A stretch of DNA of 64,000 nucleotides, from NCBI RefSeq assembly GCF_010183535.1, contig NC_071333.1, positions 7,934,587 to 7,998,586 on the forward strand, given 5' to 3'. Made by a program: the position numbers and the translations under genes. This stretch comes from Caenorhabditis remanei (Eukaryota > Nematoda > Chromadorea > Rhabditida > Rhabditidae). Below the pieces are notes generated by a model. It made no database searches, had not been told where the DNA came from, and saw nothing but the letters and a program-made list of their open reading frames with translations. Positions 45,341 to 57,782 of the stretch are shown here, one piece after another; the first letter of the stretch is position 1, and the number at the start of each line of letters is the position of its first letter.

Positions 45341-46841
45341 ATGACAGTACCCGATGACGAGAAGGAATTCATTGACCAAATTCTGGTGGAACATAATACA
45401 CGTCGGCAGAGGGTAAGTGTTCACGCGAAAAAAATAAATTATTTTCTTTCTCTAGAATGTTCTTCTTTAAGTTTCAAAGTAGTCCGTATGAAGTTGTACA
45501 AACGCCTGTACATAACTTTGGAATTGAAGTTTTGCAAATTTTTGTTTAGCCAAAAACTATGCATCTGTGTTAGTACGAATTGCAAAATTGTGATATGTAC
45601 TAGCGATATGAATGTTACAGTTCTCATATATTGACTGTTACAGTAATAGGCTGATTCAGCCATATAGCTTGTTGTGTTGTGTACAAAATTCTCATTTATA
45701 GCACAGCGCCCCTAGCTTGGAATACAACGATGAATTATCTGAAATGGCTCAACAATGGGCAGATAAATTGGCCAAACAGGTAAGCTGTTTTAAGTATTCC
45801 ATTCACGATCAGGTTATCATTTAGGCGCATATCTCATTCAGTGAACTAAGCGGTGTTGGAGAGAATATCACATTCTTCCCTCCGGATATTGATGCGGAAT
45901 CAGGTAGGCTTGACCTATTTCTTTTTGTTTGTCGTATAGTTTCTTTTATTAAGCAAATATTCATAACCATGTATTTTATGTGTATTTCTTCCCCTTGCGA
46001 ACTTTTCTTTTGTCATTTTGTTTCATTCGGGAATCAGTACATTTTGAAAAAAGTGAAGAAGACTGCAAACTAAGGCGGACGAGGAGGTGAATTGAATTTG
46101 TGGACTTTCGAAAGCAACGAACCAAAACACTTTTTCTCCTGCCTCAGTCTGTGCTCAATTCCGAAAAGACAGAGATTCTGGATTCTGATCATCTCAGACC
46201 AAAACTTCCGGCTAGTGAGGTGATAGGTCTCCAAAACTTTTTTAACTGTTAGAAAAGCTTATAATATAAGTATAAGAGTTAGAAATAATGTTCTTCATTC
46301 GGACTTCGATTCTTCCCATTTTCTGTATCTTCTTTCTTTCCAGTAGTCGAGCACTGGTATCAAGAGCACGAAAAGTACGAGTACGAGACGCCGGGGTGGC
46401 AGACTGGAACCAATTACTTTACGCAAGTTATATGGCGATCAACAAAGGAGGTAACCCGAGCCCCAACACCATAAAACTTAAGAGAATAGTCAGGAAATGA
46501 GAGAAAGAAGCTGCTATTTTTGAATTCAGATTGGTGTCGGATGTGCATACGTAAGAAAAACACATGAAAGTGATGAAGACAATACATCGTGTTCGAATGG
46601 AAGTGTTTGCAAGTCAATGACATCTCTTATGTAAGTTGATTATCAAAAAATTTTTAAAATTTTCGCGATTGGGACATTTTTTCCAATAAATTAATCTTAA
46701 GTTTATCGTTAATTTGTTTGCAGCAGCAATGGAAAACTCGCTTCTGAAGGAGACAAAGTGATTGTAGCCTTTTACCGTCCCGCTGGAAACAATAATCGAT
46801 CCGGACAGTTTGCTGCAAATGTACTAAAACCAATTCATTAA
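45341..46841 (+). CDS. Small CAP/SCP-domain protein, GAPR-1-like
   Basis: Six exons: 45341-45412, 45702-45779, 45825-45903, 46344-46450, 46530-46630 and 46724-46841; frames agree and give 184 residues. There is no signal peptide (starts MTVPDDEKEFIDQILVEHNT), so it is probably a cytosolic or Golgi-peripheral member like mammalian GAPR-1 (GLIPR2), not a secreted one. CAP motifs in order: LVEHNTRRQRHSAP, MAQQWADKLAKQ, SELSGVGENITF, VVEHWYQE, NYFTQVIWRSTKEIGVGCAY and VIVAFYRPAGN. The His of the usual G-H-[FY]-T-Q signature is replaced by Tyr (codon 46415-46417). The last acceptor is CAGCAG at 46721-46726, so two forms differing by one Ser are possible. A TTTTCAG at 45304-45310 upstream suits trans-splicing. 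Confidence 0.88.
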
Positions 46842-46915
46842 ACGTATTCTTTATATTTGACACATTCATTTGATTGTATCCGTGAAAACGAAAGAAAATG
46901 ACAAGTTTTGGTGAA

Positions 46916-46921
46916 AATAAA
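46916..46921 (+). promoter_or_regulatory. Poly(A) signal of the CAP gene
   Basis: AATAAA 75 bases after the stop codon of the small CAP gene. Spacing is normal for worm genes. Confidence 0.6.
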
Positions 46922-47218
46922 CACTCGATTTGAAATGAAATATTTTTCGATTGCATCAATAAATAATAAAATAAATAGCTTGGTTCTGAGACACATTGAC
47001 TTTGATAACACAGGGGTAACAAAGTTAACAGAATATCAAGACGCATTCTGGAAGTATTTTTTGATGAAAAGGAAAGATAGAGAGCTGAATTAGAAAAAAA
47101 TACAATTATAACAAATAAAAACCCTTTGATAGACGGAAATCATATGATTGAAGAAAAGAAATAGAAATTAAAAACAAAATATTGAGTATTGATGGATGGT
47201 CGAGTAGAAACTTCCTAT

Positions 47219-48924
47219 CTATGCAGACATCTCGAATTGACGGTTCGATTGAATGACTGAAAGAATCATTGATTTTTTATAAAAGAAAAATAATAGGCAT
47301 AAAAATATATAATCTCGTAATCATGTTTCTCTAAAAAACGAGTTCATAGCTTCCATTCTAGTTTCGGAATTTTTGGAGATTTTCAATATGGTCGAGTAAA
47401 AACTCCAATCCTCCGCAATAAACGTAAAAGTAGCTACTGTAGTACAGGTTGTTGGGGCGTCCCCTTTTTTGGCTTTTGCGGGAACCAGGAATCTTCAATT
47501 TTCCGACGTTACAACTTACCACGAGTGATGTAAAGGTAGAAGAAGTCGGCGTAGAGAACGGTTTGAACGATTCCGGCAACAACAGCAATCGGGTCAAAGA
47601 AGCTCTCGGTGTAGTATCTGAAAGATTAGAACATCAAGAAATTTTTGGCATTTTGTACGTTCTTCGCGCTGGATTTTTAACATTAGATGTACTGTTACCA
47701 ACTCAAAATTGTCACTAGTGAGTTCTTTTCATGCAATTAAGGTTACATTTAAAAATCTGCTGAAAGTTGTGTTATGTGATTTCTTTAACAGGTGCATTCG
47801 AATTTGAGATCAAATCGAATCGTTTCTCGAGAAAACGTCATCGGTTATAGAATGATCTCACGGTTGAATATCTCTGAGCCTTGACTTAAGAAAGCCTTCG
47901 GAACTGCACCCGCATAGATATTTATATCACTGTGTCCTGCTTCTGCTTTCCAAGATTTCCCAAGCAAACGAATTCTTTGTTACGACATCTATCTTCACTC
48001 ATCTGTGTTTTGCTTGTCGTTTCATACAAATGATCAAGTTTTTCACTACACACGATCATGCTACAGACACCTCTCGGGAAATCAACGTATAGCTAATCTC
48101 CATAAACACGGCCGGTTCTTTTCCTTCAGTTGAAAGAAAGTTCTCGAACATCTGGATTCTTTTTCTCCGCTTGCTTAGCTTTACACAGCTGAGCCTTAGC
48201 AATGACGATGAATACGCGCATCGATTGTTTAGCGGAAATGAAACACATACCTATAAACCCAGTTGAAGATGTAGAGGAATCTGTAGGATCCGAGGGCAAA
48301 GAGATAGTGAGCAGTGATAGTTTCAGCGTTTCCGGTTCGAGAGAGCATGAAGAGTTGTGGCATGATGGCGACGGCTTCCAAATAGATCGAGAACGTCCAC
48401 ATAACCTGTAAATATTCTTTGTTTACCAGACAAGACAATACTCCGGGGAGTATAATAATATTGATAAAAAGATTACCTCCATGAACATGAATTCGTGGTT
48501 GATGATCAGAGCAAGGATTATGCTTGGGATAACAAGGAATTCAATGCGGAACGTGTCGTTGTTGCGGTCGTAAGTTGCCTTGAATTTCACCCACATCAAG
48601 TAGACGGTTCCGATGGATCCAGCAAGGAAGAGAACCTGGAATTGCATTTTTTAAAATAATTTGTTTTGTGTATCTGAAAAATGTACCTTCATCACGGTAT
48701 TGTATAAGGAGTAAAAGCTGGTGAAGAGATCCAAGTATCTGGTGAAGAAGGTAATGGCAAAAAGGATCTGGGACCGTCCGGAAATTCCTGCAAACAATCA
48801 ATGAACAAACTGTTAAATTATCAAAAACCTCACCTTCACAACTGCGGGACTTCCATATCTTGAGTAACAGGATGACGATGGCCACGGCGTGAGCCACATC
48901 AGCCGTGATACGGAACAGATTCAT
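47219..48924 (-). CDS. erd-2.1: ER lumen protein retaining (KDEL) receptor
   Basis: Six exons: 48924-48834, 48787-48687, 48635-48477, 48405-48251, 47617-47520 and 47256-47219; frames agree and give 213 residues, the standard family length. It retrieves ER proteins bearing KDEL-like C-termini from Golgi to ER by COPI vesicles. The sequence has seven membrane segments and family blocks: [99 protein letters not shown] and [20 protein letters not shown]. The last exon adds only [12 protein letters not shown]; the length and the replaced KKxx-like tail fit nematode erd-2. A 263-nt last intron (47257-47519) contains chance frames. It is convergent with the CAP gene ending at 46841. Confidence 0.95.
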
Positions 48925-51262
48925 AATTTCTGTGTTTCAAACGAACAGAAACTGCAAGAGAAGCGGTCCTCTCCAAGAAACTATTCGGTCCAAAAGTAGG
49001 GCAGCGCAGCAATAGTGACCGAGAAAGAGACGGAGACCGAGAGACACCGAGAGAGAGAGAGAGAATAGAGAGGAGCTGTTCGTCCACGTCACACAGTGTT
49101 GAGACGGCGATTGGTCTCGAAGCGACTATGTCTGCGTCTCTTATCGGGTCAGTGGTTTTCCGCGTGGCAACACATGTCGGTTGGTTTGCGATGAAGACCG
49201 TAGATACTCTCTCTCTCTGTACGCTCACCTTGGGCGGACAGCCTTCTATCTGTTAGAAGGGTGAGATCTCGGAGAAAGGGAGGATAGTAAAGGATCGATC
49301 TGAGAGTATACAAATGAGCGAGAAGGGGAGAAAAAGAGGATTCATAAGTGCTAATGAAAAAGAGGAATGCGGTTTCACGGTTATTTCAGCGATTTCATCG
49401 GAGAAAGTGAGAGATTCAAGAACAGAAAAATAACTCTTTACTACTGAAACTATGTATTGCAACTAGTTCAATTGCAAGAAAAGTGTGAATAAAAGAAAAT
49501 CAGATAATACATTCATTGAGTTCTCCAAAGAAGAAGAAAAAACGAGAAAACACATTTTCAAACCTAAAATTTATTGTTTTTTCATGAACTGAACATTATG
49601 GGAGAGCATCTCGAAAAATCAAAAAACATCAGACCAAAATTTGTTGGCTTCCGGAATATCACATACACAGTTTTGATTCAAATCCTGAAAACAGCAATTT
49701 TCTTGAATGATCTATTAAAAAAAGTTTCAAAAAACAGTGAAGCAACATGGGATAGTTTTGAGTTACTGAGCAGTTTTGAAAAAGTTCTCAAGATGATACG
49801 ACATTTACAATCAAACCCAATTTTAAATGAGAATATTCTGCGAATCAAGTTATTTTTTTACTATTCAAACACTGTTAATTCGAATAAATAATAGATTGTC
49901 TTGCCGATTTCAGTCATTCAACCACTCTTATTTCAGATATTGATAAATAATTACGATTCTATTTCAGTTTAAATGTTCTTTGAAAACTCGAACGTCTCAA
50001 AACACTTTTCGGCGTCTCTTAAAACACTTAAACGCCTCTCAAAACAAATAAACGTCCTTTGGGGACCAAAAAGTCCTCAGAAATGTTTAGACGTCCCAAA
50101 AATTTTTTTAAGGGCCAAAAATTATTTAGACGTCCCTCGAACATTGAAAAAACTACAAACTTGCTTTAACACCTGAAAGAAGTGATTTACAAAAAATAAA
50201 AGATTAGTATTATTCTTAGATTCAGCTCCCAGGATGTAGCGCATACCTCAAAACAAAGACATCCACGTGCTCGTTTGAAATTTTGGTAAAAGTGCAAGCA
50301 AGCTTCTGATTATCTCGATAATCTAGAAATCTTCTTCTTTCAGGGTGCTGAGCTTAACAAGAAGGTCTCTTTTGTTTTTAGTTATTACTACTTCCAGGCG
50401 TTAGAAAAATTTCTTGGTTTATCAGTATTCATAGAACGTCTAAACATTAAAAACTATTTTGGAATTTCAAGGGACGTCTAAATATTTTATGGGACGTAAA
50501 AGTGTTTAAAAGGAGGTCTAAGTGTTTTACAGGGCGTTCATTTTTCAAAGGGCACCTAAACAGTAATAGAACCAACATTACAAATAAAAAGTATTGAATA
50601 TTATCAAATTCGAATGTTCAAGTCGCAGAGTTCAAAGTTTTTAGGTATGAAAGATATCCCAACAGCAACTGTCTTGATGTTTTATCCTTTTGAAAACAAG
50701 ATGACTCATATGTCGCGCGAGATGAAAACATGGCCTGATCCCATCAGCTTGAAAAATTGTTCCTCGAAATCTAAGTATTTCTACATTTCCCATTCTTGAA
50801 TGAAGTTCAGTTTCCTAGCTTTCAAAGTTATCTTATTGTCTACCAGGCATTAAAAGCTGATTACAAAGAGAATCAATTAGTGTAATGTTTCATCCAACCT
50901 TCTGCTCAAGCACAATGCGTTTCTATTGCCAACTGTCATCAAAAAATCGAGGAGTTAATGGGCTCTGACCATTGTGAACCTCTTTTTTCAACGTTCTCTC
51001 TCACTTCAATTCAGTTGGTCCATTGCTTCAAAAGTTGTAACAGAAAGGGTAGTGGTGTCAGGAGCCGAAGATAAGATATTGAGAAATCTCAGGCGACTCG
51101 CGATTGCCCGTGCCTTGTGGCTCGTGATGATGTAAAGAACAGTCTCCGCCTCATCTAGCACTCTCTGACTTTTCGGTTGTTATTTAAACCTCGAATCTAA
51201 AGAACTGAATCACTTTTCTCAATTTCTTGCTTCCCTTTTTCACAATAAAATATTGTTTTCAG
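48925..51262. other. Intergenic between erd-2.1 and the secreted-protein gene
   Basis: Divergent promoter region. GA/CT-rich stretches at 49,045-49,070 and 49,205-49,220 lie just upstream of erd-2.1. Open frames at 49574-49891 and 49973-50176 are not recognised; the second falls in the repeat described at 49975-50560. Confidence 0.4.
49975..50560. repeat. Degenerate palindromic repeat with about 20-30-nt sub-units
   Basis: The left arm (about 49975-50160) repeats forms of AAAACACTTAAACGYCTC and TTTAGACGTCCC. The right arm (about 50425-50560) carries the reverse complements (GGGACGTCTAAATATTTT, AGTGTTTTACAGGGCGTT). The centre is non-repeating. It looks like a decayed DNA-transposon-type repeat (inference). 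Boundaries are approximate. Confidence 0.6.
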
Positions 51263-51268
51263 ATCAAA

Positions 51269-52024
51269 ATGAATTTCAAACTTTTTGTGGTGCTTTTTTT
51301 GGCAGCATCTCTTCTGGTGTCTATGAGCGAGGCTGGAAAAGACCGTCGGAAGAAGCAAAAACAAAAGGACCGTGCTGAAGATGATGAAGCTGATGAGGAA
51401 ACTGCAGGTGGTATGTAAAATAAGTACTATGGTATTATATATTCACATTTTGAATTTTAGGAAAAGGTCTCGAGAATTCTGGAAAGGGGAAGGATGAGAA
51501 GGAAAGAACATCTGTTTTGGAGAAACAAGCTGAGAAAAAGACCGATGACGACGAATCTTCTTCTGAGGAAGACGATGAGGAGGATGGGAAGAAAGACAAC
51601 TCTACCGTCATTATTCGTGTAAGTAATGACAAAAAAATGACTTATAAAATCCCCAATTTTTAGAAAAGACGTGAGGCTGCAGTCATTCTTCCAACTGATG
51701 CTATTGAAGTGAGTTGCTACTTCATATTATCTATATATTGTTTTTGAACCAATTTCATCATTTTCAGGTCCAGCGTAAAATTCGTTCCATGATCCAAAGC
51801 TACCGCGCTATCAGTGCCGACGAAGGACGTATTCTCCCAACTGATAACAACAAAGTAAGCATTGGTCCTGTTTTAGGAACTTTTTTTCAACTTTCTTACT
51901 CCCTTATAAATGTGAATTTCAGTTCAAACGCGACACTCAAATTCAAAAGTCGAGAGAAATCAACGACGGTGTACAACTTCCATTGGACAAGAAGCCGTCT
52001 GCCACTGCATCAACTTCCAATTGA
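51269..52024 (+). CDS. Secreted, highly charged protein of unknown function
   Basis: Five exons: 51269-51410, 51461-51618, 51664-51708, 51768-51854 and 51923-52024; frames agree and give 177 residues. TTTTCAG at 51256-51262, six bases before the ATG, marks a likely SL1 site. Residues 1-22 are a clear signal peptide (MNFKLFVVLFLAASLLVSMS, then EA). The rest has no Cys, no membrane segment and little order: a basic start (GKDRRKKQKQKDR), acidic blocks (EDDEADEE; DDDESSSEEDDEEDGKK), one N-glycosylation site (NST), then a more structured tail (VILPTDAIEVQRKIRSMIQS). Dibasic sites (KKRR-like, KFKR) might be proprotein cleavage sites (inference). It sits where C. elegans has a gene between erd-2.1 and tiar-3, but I cannot name it. 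Confidence 0.85.
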
Positions 52025-52137
52025 TATACACCTCAAGGCTCTTCTTTTTAATCTTCTTTCTTGCTCTGGCCTCTCATTACTAAATCATAATAATACGCAT
52101 TCATGTAGAATAGTTGTCCAGCGAGATGCTCTCCCAT

Positions 52138-52143
52138 AATAAA
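52138..52143 (+). promoter_or_regulatory. Poly(A) signal of the secreted-protein gene
   Basis: AATAAA 114 bases after the stop codon, the first exact hexamer downstream. Confidence 0.6.
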
Positions 52144-55100
52144 ATTGTTTCTTCTTTTTATTTCCGAGTTGGAGCATTGTTATTCAGGAACTGACTCTGA
52201 GAAGGAGCCAAGAACACAAGGTCATCAGCATATTAGTCTGGTAAGACTTGTCGTGTTTTGATTGATGCTTCGGATTTTATAATCTTGAAGGTGGTGATTA
52301 TAAAATTGAGTGTACCTACTAGTGAAGAAATTTCCTATATCAAGAAAACCTTTTTGCGCTTCTTCTACCAGGTATAAAGTGAATTCTCAGTATTAATCAG
52401 CAGTTATGTTCAAATACTACTCCAGGAACTAGTTTTGAAGAACAACTATAACCCACGCACATTATTTTGAACCGTGTTTTGAAACAATTTTCAACTTAAA
52501 CCCTTTTGTATACAAGCTACAGTTTTCTGATTGACGCCAGTCATTCAACATTTTAATTTCATTCATTGTCCTGATGCACATGACACCTAAATTATGAAAG
52601 GTTTCAATAGCGATCCAATTCACATTTACCAGAACGTCTATTTTTCAACAACATCTGATATAATTTTCTGAGAAACCCTTCAACAGCCACTTACTTCAAA
52701 GAATCCGCCTCTCCAAATTTGGAAACTCGAGATGCCTACCAATCCCCTCTCCTCCACTCGAAAGAAATCGAGTAAGAGCAAGATGGAAAAGACTGTTTTC
52801 TGCTGCTGCAAGCTACGCGTTTATTTCTTTTTGAGTGTTACTTTCTGGAATAAAAACCGAGCGCATTCACTTTCAACGCACACTCGCTCAATATTATATA
52901 TTCTTCTTTTCCGCCTTATAAAACTTTATTGTTGCTGAAGAAGATGATGGTTTCCGACAACACAGCAAGCAGCAGCACATACACACATATCTCAATATCA
53001 TTCCGAATATATATTTCTTTTCATGTCATGCATTCAAAATTTTCAACATTTCTTTTCTCCCCGACATCCTTTCTAACCAAAGCGTCATCGTTGCGGTCGG
53101 TTGGTCCGTTTTGTGCATATGCTGTCATTTTGGAGAATAACTCTCTGTGTTTTCTCTCCTAAACGGGCTGGTTTCACCATATCTCTCTCTTCTTTTCTGT
53201 TTCCACCAAATTGGTGTTGTCCGTCGGTGGGTCTAGTCTCCACATTCCAAGAAGTCGAAATTATTAAGCCATTCTGTTCGAAGTCAAATGGGAATGGAAA
53301 TGGTTATTCCAAAACTTCAACTCCGTCTCTCTAACTTAATTATCTCATTTTTGTTCGTTGTCAACCGAAATTAGTCGACTCGCACTCACGATAACTATTG
53401 GCTCTTGAAGGGAGAAAAGAAGACGACGTCGTTTTCAAAGTCATAAGTGTTACTCGTTTTCTCCCGTCTTTTCCTTGTTCTTCTTCCTTTCTTCTCTTTT
53501 TCTCAAGCATGGACTAACGTCATAAAATTAAAAGAGCTGCTATGAAGCCTTCACTCAATTTTTTTTCTTTTCGAACAATTGGGTGGGAAGATATTTGTAT
53601 TGACTCCCATTGGTTCGACCTCTCAAGTTTGTCAGATTTCAAACTGAAAAAAGAATTGAAGATTTTTGTTTGATGCCCAGTTTCAAATTTCTCTTGAAAA
53701 TGAATAAAAGCCTGTTAGTGATAAATGAGTAGTTAGATTCCGTGTTAGTTTTCTTCAGCAAAATGGTTTTGGTGATGGTCAAACGAAACACAATATAACT
53801 TATTTCACTCTGATAAATTGTTACTTCGACGATATACCGGTTTCTAGTAGTTACATTTTTCACATTCCCATTCCACAATTCAGTTGTCTCAACCAGAATA
53901 GTTTTTCTGTCCAACTCTACCTATGATACCGCCTAGAAAGCATGTTGTTCCTGATTCTCCTCCTCCTAGACTCCTCCGGTTACACAAAGATCACCAATCA
54001 GGTCCGTTGAAATATTATCTGAACGAAAAACGTCTCCCCATCTATCTTTCACATAATCCCATCAGTCTTAACAACTCTCTTATCACTGGTTTGTCTTGTC
54101 AGAGAGAAGAAAAGAAACGAACAGAGGGACCATCGGTGGCAGCAAGCACCGAGTCCATCGCGGCCTCTGTCTTTTTCATTCTACTTCCCGGGGTGCCGCC
54201 ACCCGTCAAATTTTATCACGAAATTGTTTATTTCTCCACACACACCCACTACAGGGTTTGAGCAGCTGTTTACTTCTTTTTTTCTTCACAACCGTTGAAA
54301 GACTTGTGTTGTTCCAGAGGGGCGACATTGCGTACTAGTTTTGATATGGAGCCGTTCGGGATAGCCTTTTTGTCTTGAGAACAGAGAAAAGTTATTTATT
54401 TTCTTTCTGTTTTTTTCAACTTATCTTTTTCAATCGTACTGTTTCGAGAAAAATAGCTATAAAACGTCAGCCAACTGGATAGTAACTGCCTTTGGCTAGA
54501 ATGTTTCTTACTTTTTTCCACTTTTCTTCGAAAAAGTTGGTGAAAAAATTCTACCCTGCTACAACTGTTCCCTATTATTAAGTGTTTTTGAAACTTTGGA
54601 ACATTGACAAATTGGTGTTTCCCTTAAACCAATTTCCTTAGAACAGATGGCGACAGTCTTTTTGAACATGTGTTCATTGTCTTTGTGGGCCCCACTATTC
54701 ACATTCAATTTACACATATTGAGTTTTTTTCTTCCAATCGAAGATATTGTAAGATGCAAGCTTTCACGGATTTTTCCATTCTGGAATTTGGAAAACTAAC
54801 AGGCGTTAAAACTTGAACGAGCTGAGTGTTGACCAATACAAAACTACCACCGTCTTCAAGAGGCTACTGCCAGTTGCTTAATTGGCAATTCAATTTGCCA
54901 GAACTTCTTCATTTCTGAAGTGTCGCATCCGCTTCTTCTCTCTTTTTTCCTTTTTTCCCTTGTCTCGCCGACATTTTCCTTCCTTTCGCAGTTTTTCAGT
55001 GTGTCCCTCTTCCCCCACCCTATTCCTTTCTTCAATTCGTTTTTCCCAAAAACCTGAATGGGTGTTCTTTTCTGTATCATAGAAAGAATCAATGCTCTTT

Positions 55101-57286
55101 TTCGATTACAAATCGTTTTGCTTTTATAATTTGGTGTCAGTCAGACAGCTCGGTTCTCCTCCTCTTTTTTGGGTCTCCAAAATGTTTTTATTGCATATTG
55201 TGCCTTCTAGCTGTCACGGGCCTTTTGTCGTCCATCTCTCTTTTCACCTCTGACCCCTCCAACCAAATCTTCATCTTCTCGTTCATTTTCTCATTACCGC
55301 ATCTCTCTTGATTCCACCAATGCATTTTGTTTCTTTCCTCGTTTTCTTCCTTTTCCGGCATTTTTTCTAATATGAGAAAAAAAATGGGAAGACCTATTCG
55401 TTTTCTAGTATTGTTGACCTCCAATTTTCAATTCTCAATATTCAATTGTCGTTGGTTACTGATCTTGTCGGTTTCCTATAATTGGAAGTAACGCGTTCAA
55501 TTATAGACACGTGTTGGCTATGACGGAGTCTTAAATCAGAAAATCGTTGTTTTCTTTCACAAAATTTATATTCAGAAAAGACATAATAAGAAGCCTTATA
55601 TCTTAGGAAAAGTGCGTTCGTCCAACCAGTAGATGTTCAAAAACAATTTTCAGAATGACAAATGCTGTTTTAGTATTATATGGAGTCAATCTCACTAAGT
55701 GGTATCGGTAGCTTGCTATATAGTGTTACGTTTACAATATAACTGCAAAACTTGCAGCTTTTGGTTTGCGGGTTGCCCTTTACGCTTATAAACAAACGTT
55801 TGGTTGATTCAATCATCGTAGTATCAAATTCATATTTCTACTGAACGATGCTCAAACGATCACTGGCTGTTTTCAATTGTTTCTCAACTGTGAACAATTG
55901 ATTTATTATAAATTTTTGTTGAATTTGAATTCTATTCAAACTTTTGAGAGTTCCCTTTGTTACCAAGAACGACATGTGAGTCAGTTTTAAAAATTCATTG
56001 TATTGACGGTGAATACTGTCATGCTTTACAAAATGTATTCTTCTAAATAGCTGATTTTAGTCTCTCCCCAGCAGTCCCGACCTTGTAAGCGGGTACATAA
56101 GTGTTATTGCGTTCCCTCTCAACAGATATTAGTCACAATTTGCAGGCGAGTGATTCTGTCGATTTTTTTTATTCTTTCGACTCTCTTGTTCCCTCATCTG
56201 ACAAGAATATTGTTGTTATTGTTCAAAAACGGAACATTTCCTTTCTGCTTTTTTCTCGGTTGGCTCCATGTACACCCACACTGTCTATTCCTCCTATTCA
56301 CCAGCATTAAAACATTCTTTGTTCGTGTCCGTTGTCCCTTTTTTCGGCTAAAAGCTCTTTCAGATGCATGAATCTATGAATTTTGGGAGACTCGATTTAT
56401 ATGAGGCGACTTTTTGTCTTCACCGTTTTCAAATCGTTGCTTTTCCGGGCGTTTTTTCTCTGTGGTCCCGTGTCGTCGTCAAATATCATTTGTTTATTCC
56501 ATCTCGCGTATTACCGCTCCTCGACGCCCTATTTTCAAACCAACCCACACCACATATCTCACTCGTTTGCTCATTTTTCGAGTGAGACTAATGGACTACT
56601 AGAAAATGAACAGGAAAATGAAAATGGAAGAAAGCAAGAAGGAGAGCAAATCTTTTTTCTGTGTGGTACCCAAGAATGGCATCGTATAAAAAGTCAGAAA
56701 TTGTAGGGGAAGGTACTTACTCAGGATGAGATGAGAAAATAAACTGGGAGGGCAGAAGGGGAGGGGAATTGAACAAATCTGGGAGAGGAGCCAAGAAGTC
56801 ACAGACATTAAACGACGTTCCATGCTTGAGCCGATCGTGAGAACCGACGCCCCGGTCTAAGACTAATCGAAAAAGAGTCCCAAGTTTTGTTGCCGTCTCT
56901 ACTTTTTCTTCTTCATCCTTTTTTTTGTTTCCGACATAGTCTACACCTCAACATATTCTATTGTTTTCGACTTTCTTAATTAGTTCTCCACCCAATTCCC
57001 CCATGGGACAAACGAGGCAGGCGGAGCGCATCACCGTGAGCTCCTCTAAGATGCTCGGCCATGAAAAATGAATATTGCACCTACTTCCTTAGACCCTCAA
57101 TTTTTAGATTTTGTAGGTTCCCTTCATATATAATTCCTATTATTCTCTGTCTTGATAATCCATCACAATTCGGTTATCTTGTTAGCTGTTAGCCGCCATT
57201 TGGGATTGAAAACAGATCTCCCGATATTCTCTTGTGTTTTTTCTTTTTTTTTCGTGAGCATGCTAATCCGTTTCTTCTTTTTCCAG
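52144..57286. other. Long gene-poor stretch upstream of tiar-3
   Basis: Over 5 kb, pyrimidine-rich on the plus strand through much of 53,000-56,600, giving Phe/Ser/Leu-rich chance frames in several phases. A GC-rich patch at 54,090-54,220 and another at 57,000-57,060 could be promoters. Given the size, non-coding first exons of tiar-3 may lie here. I cannot support a separate gene. Confidence 0.4.
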
Positions 57287-57423
57287 GATCATTTGCATTC
57301 TTCTAAATTTCACGAGTTCAAGAACACCGCACAAGTGGTGTTAGTACACAAGTCAAACTGAAACGATCACAGGACCTCATTTCTGTTCATGATGCCGATT
57401 ATGCATCGGCACAGCAGGCCAAG
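57287..57423 (+). other. Candidate upstream exon of tiar-3
   Basis: It is bounded by a strong acceptor (TTTTTCCAG/G) and a donor (CCAAG/GTGGGT). Its last 39 codons read openly (STQVKLKRSQDLISVHDADY, then ASAQQAK) and join in phase 0 to the exon at 57774. However, a TAA near 57304 blocks that frame and there is no in-frame Met, so it is either 5' UTR or needs a different upstream join. Two ATGs in another frame would act as upstream starts. Confidence 0.35.
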
Positions 57424-57782
57424 GTGGGTGATTCAGTTCGTGTCGGAAGTAGGGAGGTCCGAGGTTATATTCAACTTGGTAACAAGACATTATGCATATA
57501 CGATACCAATTGTTTTTATTACGCACTTAATGCTTGGGTTATTACTTCTAGTAATATATTGCTATTTGGCTTCAGTGAACAGTTGTATAGTAATTTTCTC
57601 TAAATTTGTATAAAACGAGGTTTTTAACAGGGTTACTGTAGCATAATAGTTATGTGTCTTTCAGTTTGAATTCCGTGTTTATAGAGTAAAACATAAAAAA
57701 GGCATAACTAGAAATTTTTGATTTTAAGTACTGGAAAATTGATTTTCTTGCGAACATCCACTCAAAATTTCAGAAAGCGTTG

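Noticed and set aside
45023..45634. 203-codon plus-strand frame overlapping the start of the small CAP gene
   Set aside because: It runs through the CAP start in another frame and into its first intron. The opposite strand is equally open, and the CAP reading has clear homology.
48899..49228. Ser/Arg-rich frame upstream of erd-2.1 on the minus strand
   Set aside because: Produced by GA repeats in the promoter; not joined to the receptor frame.
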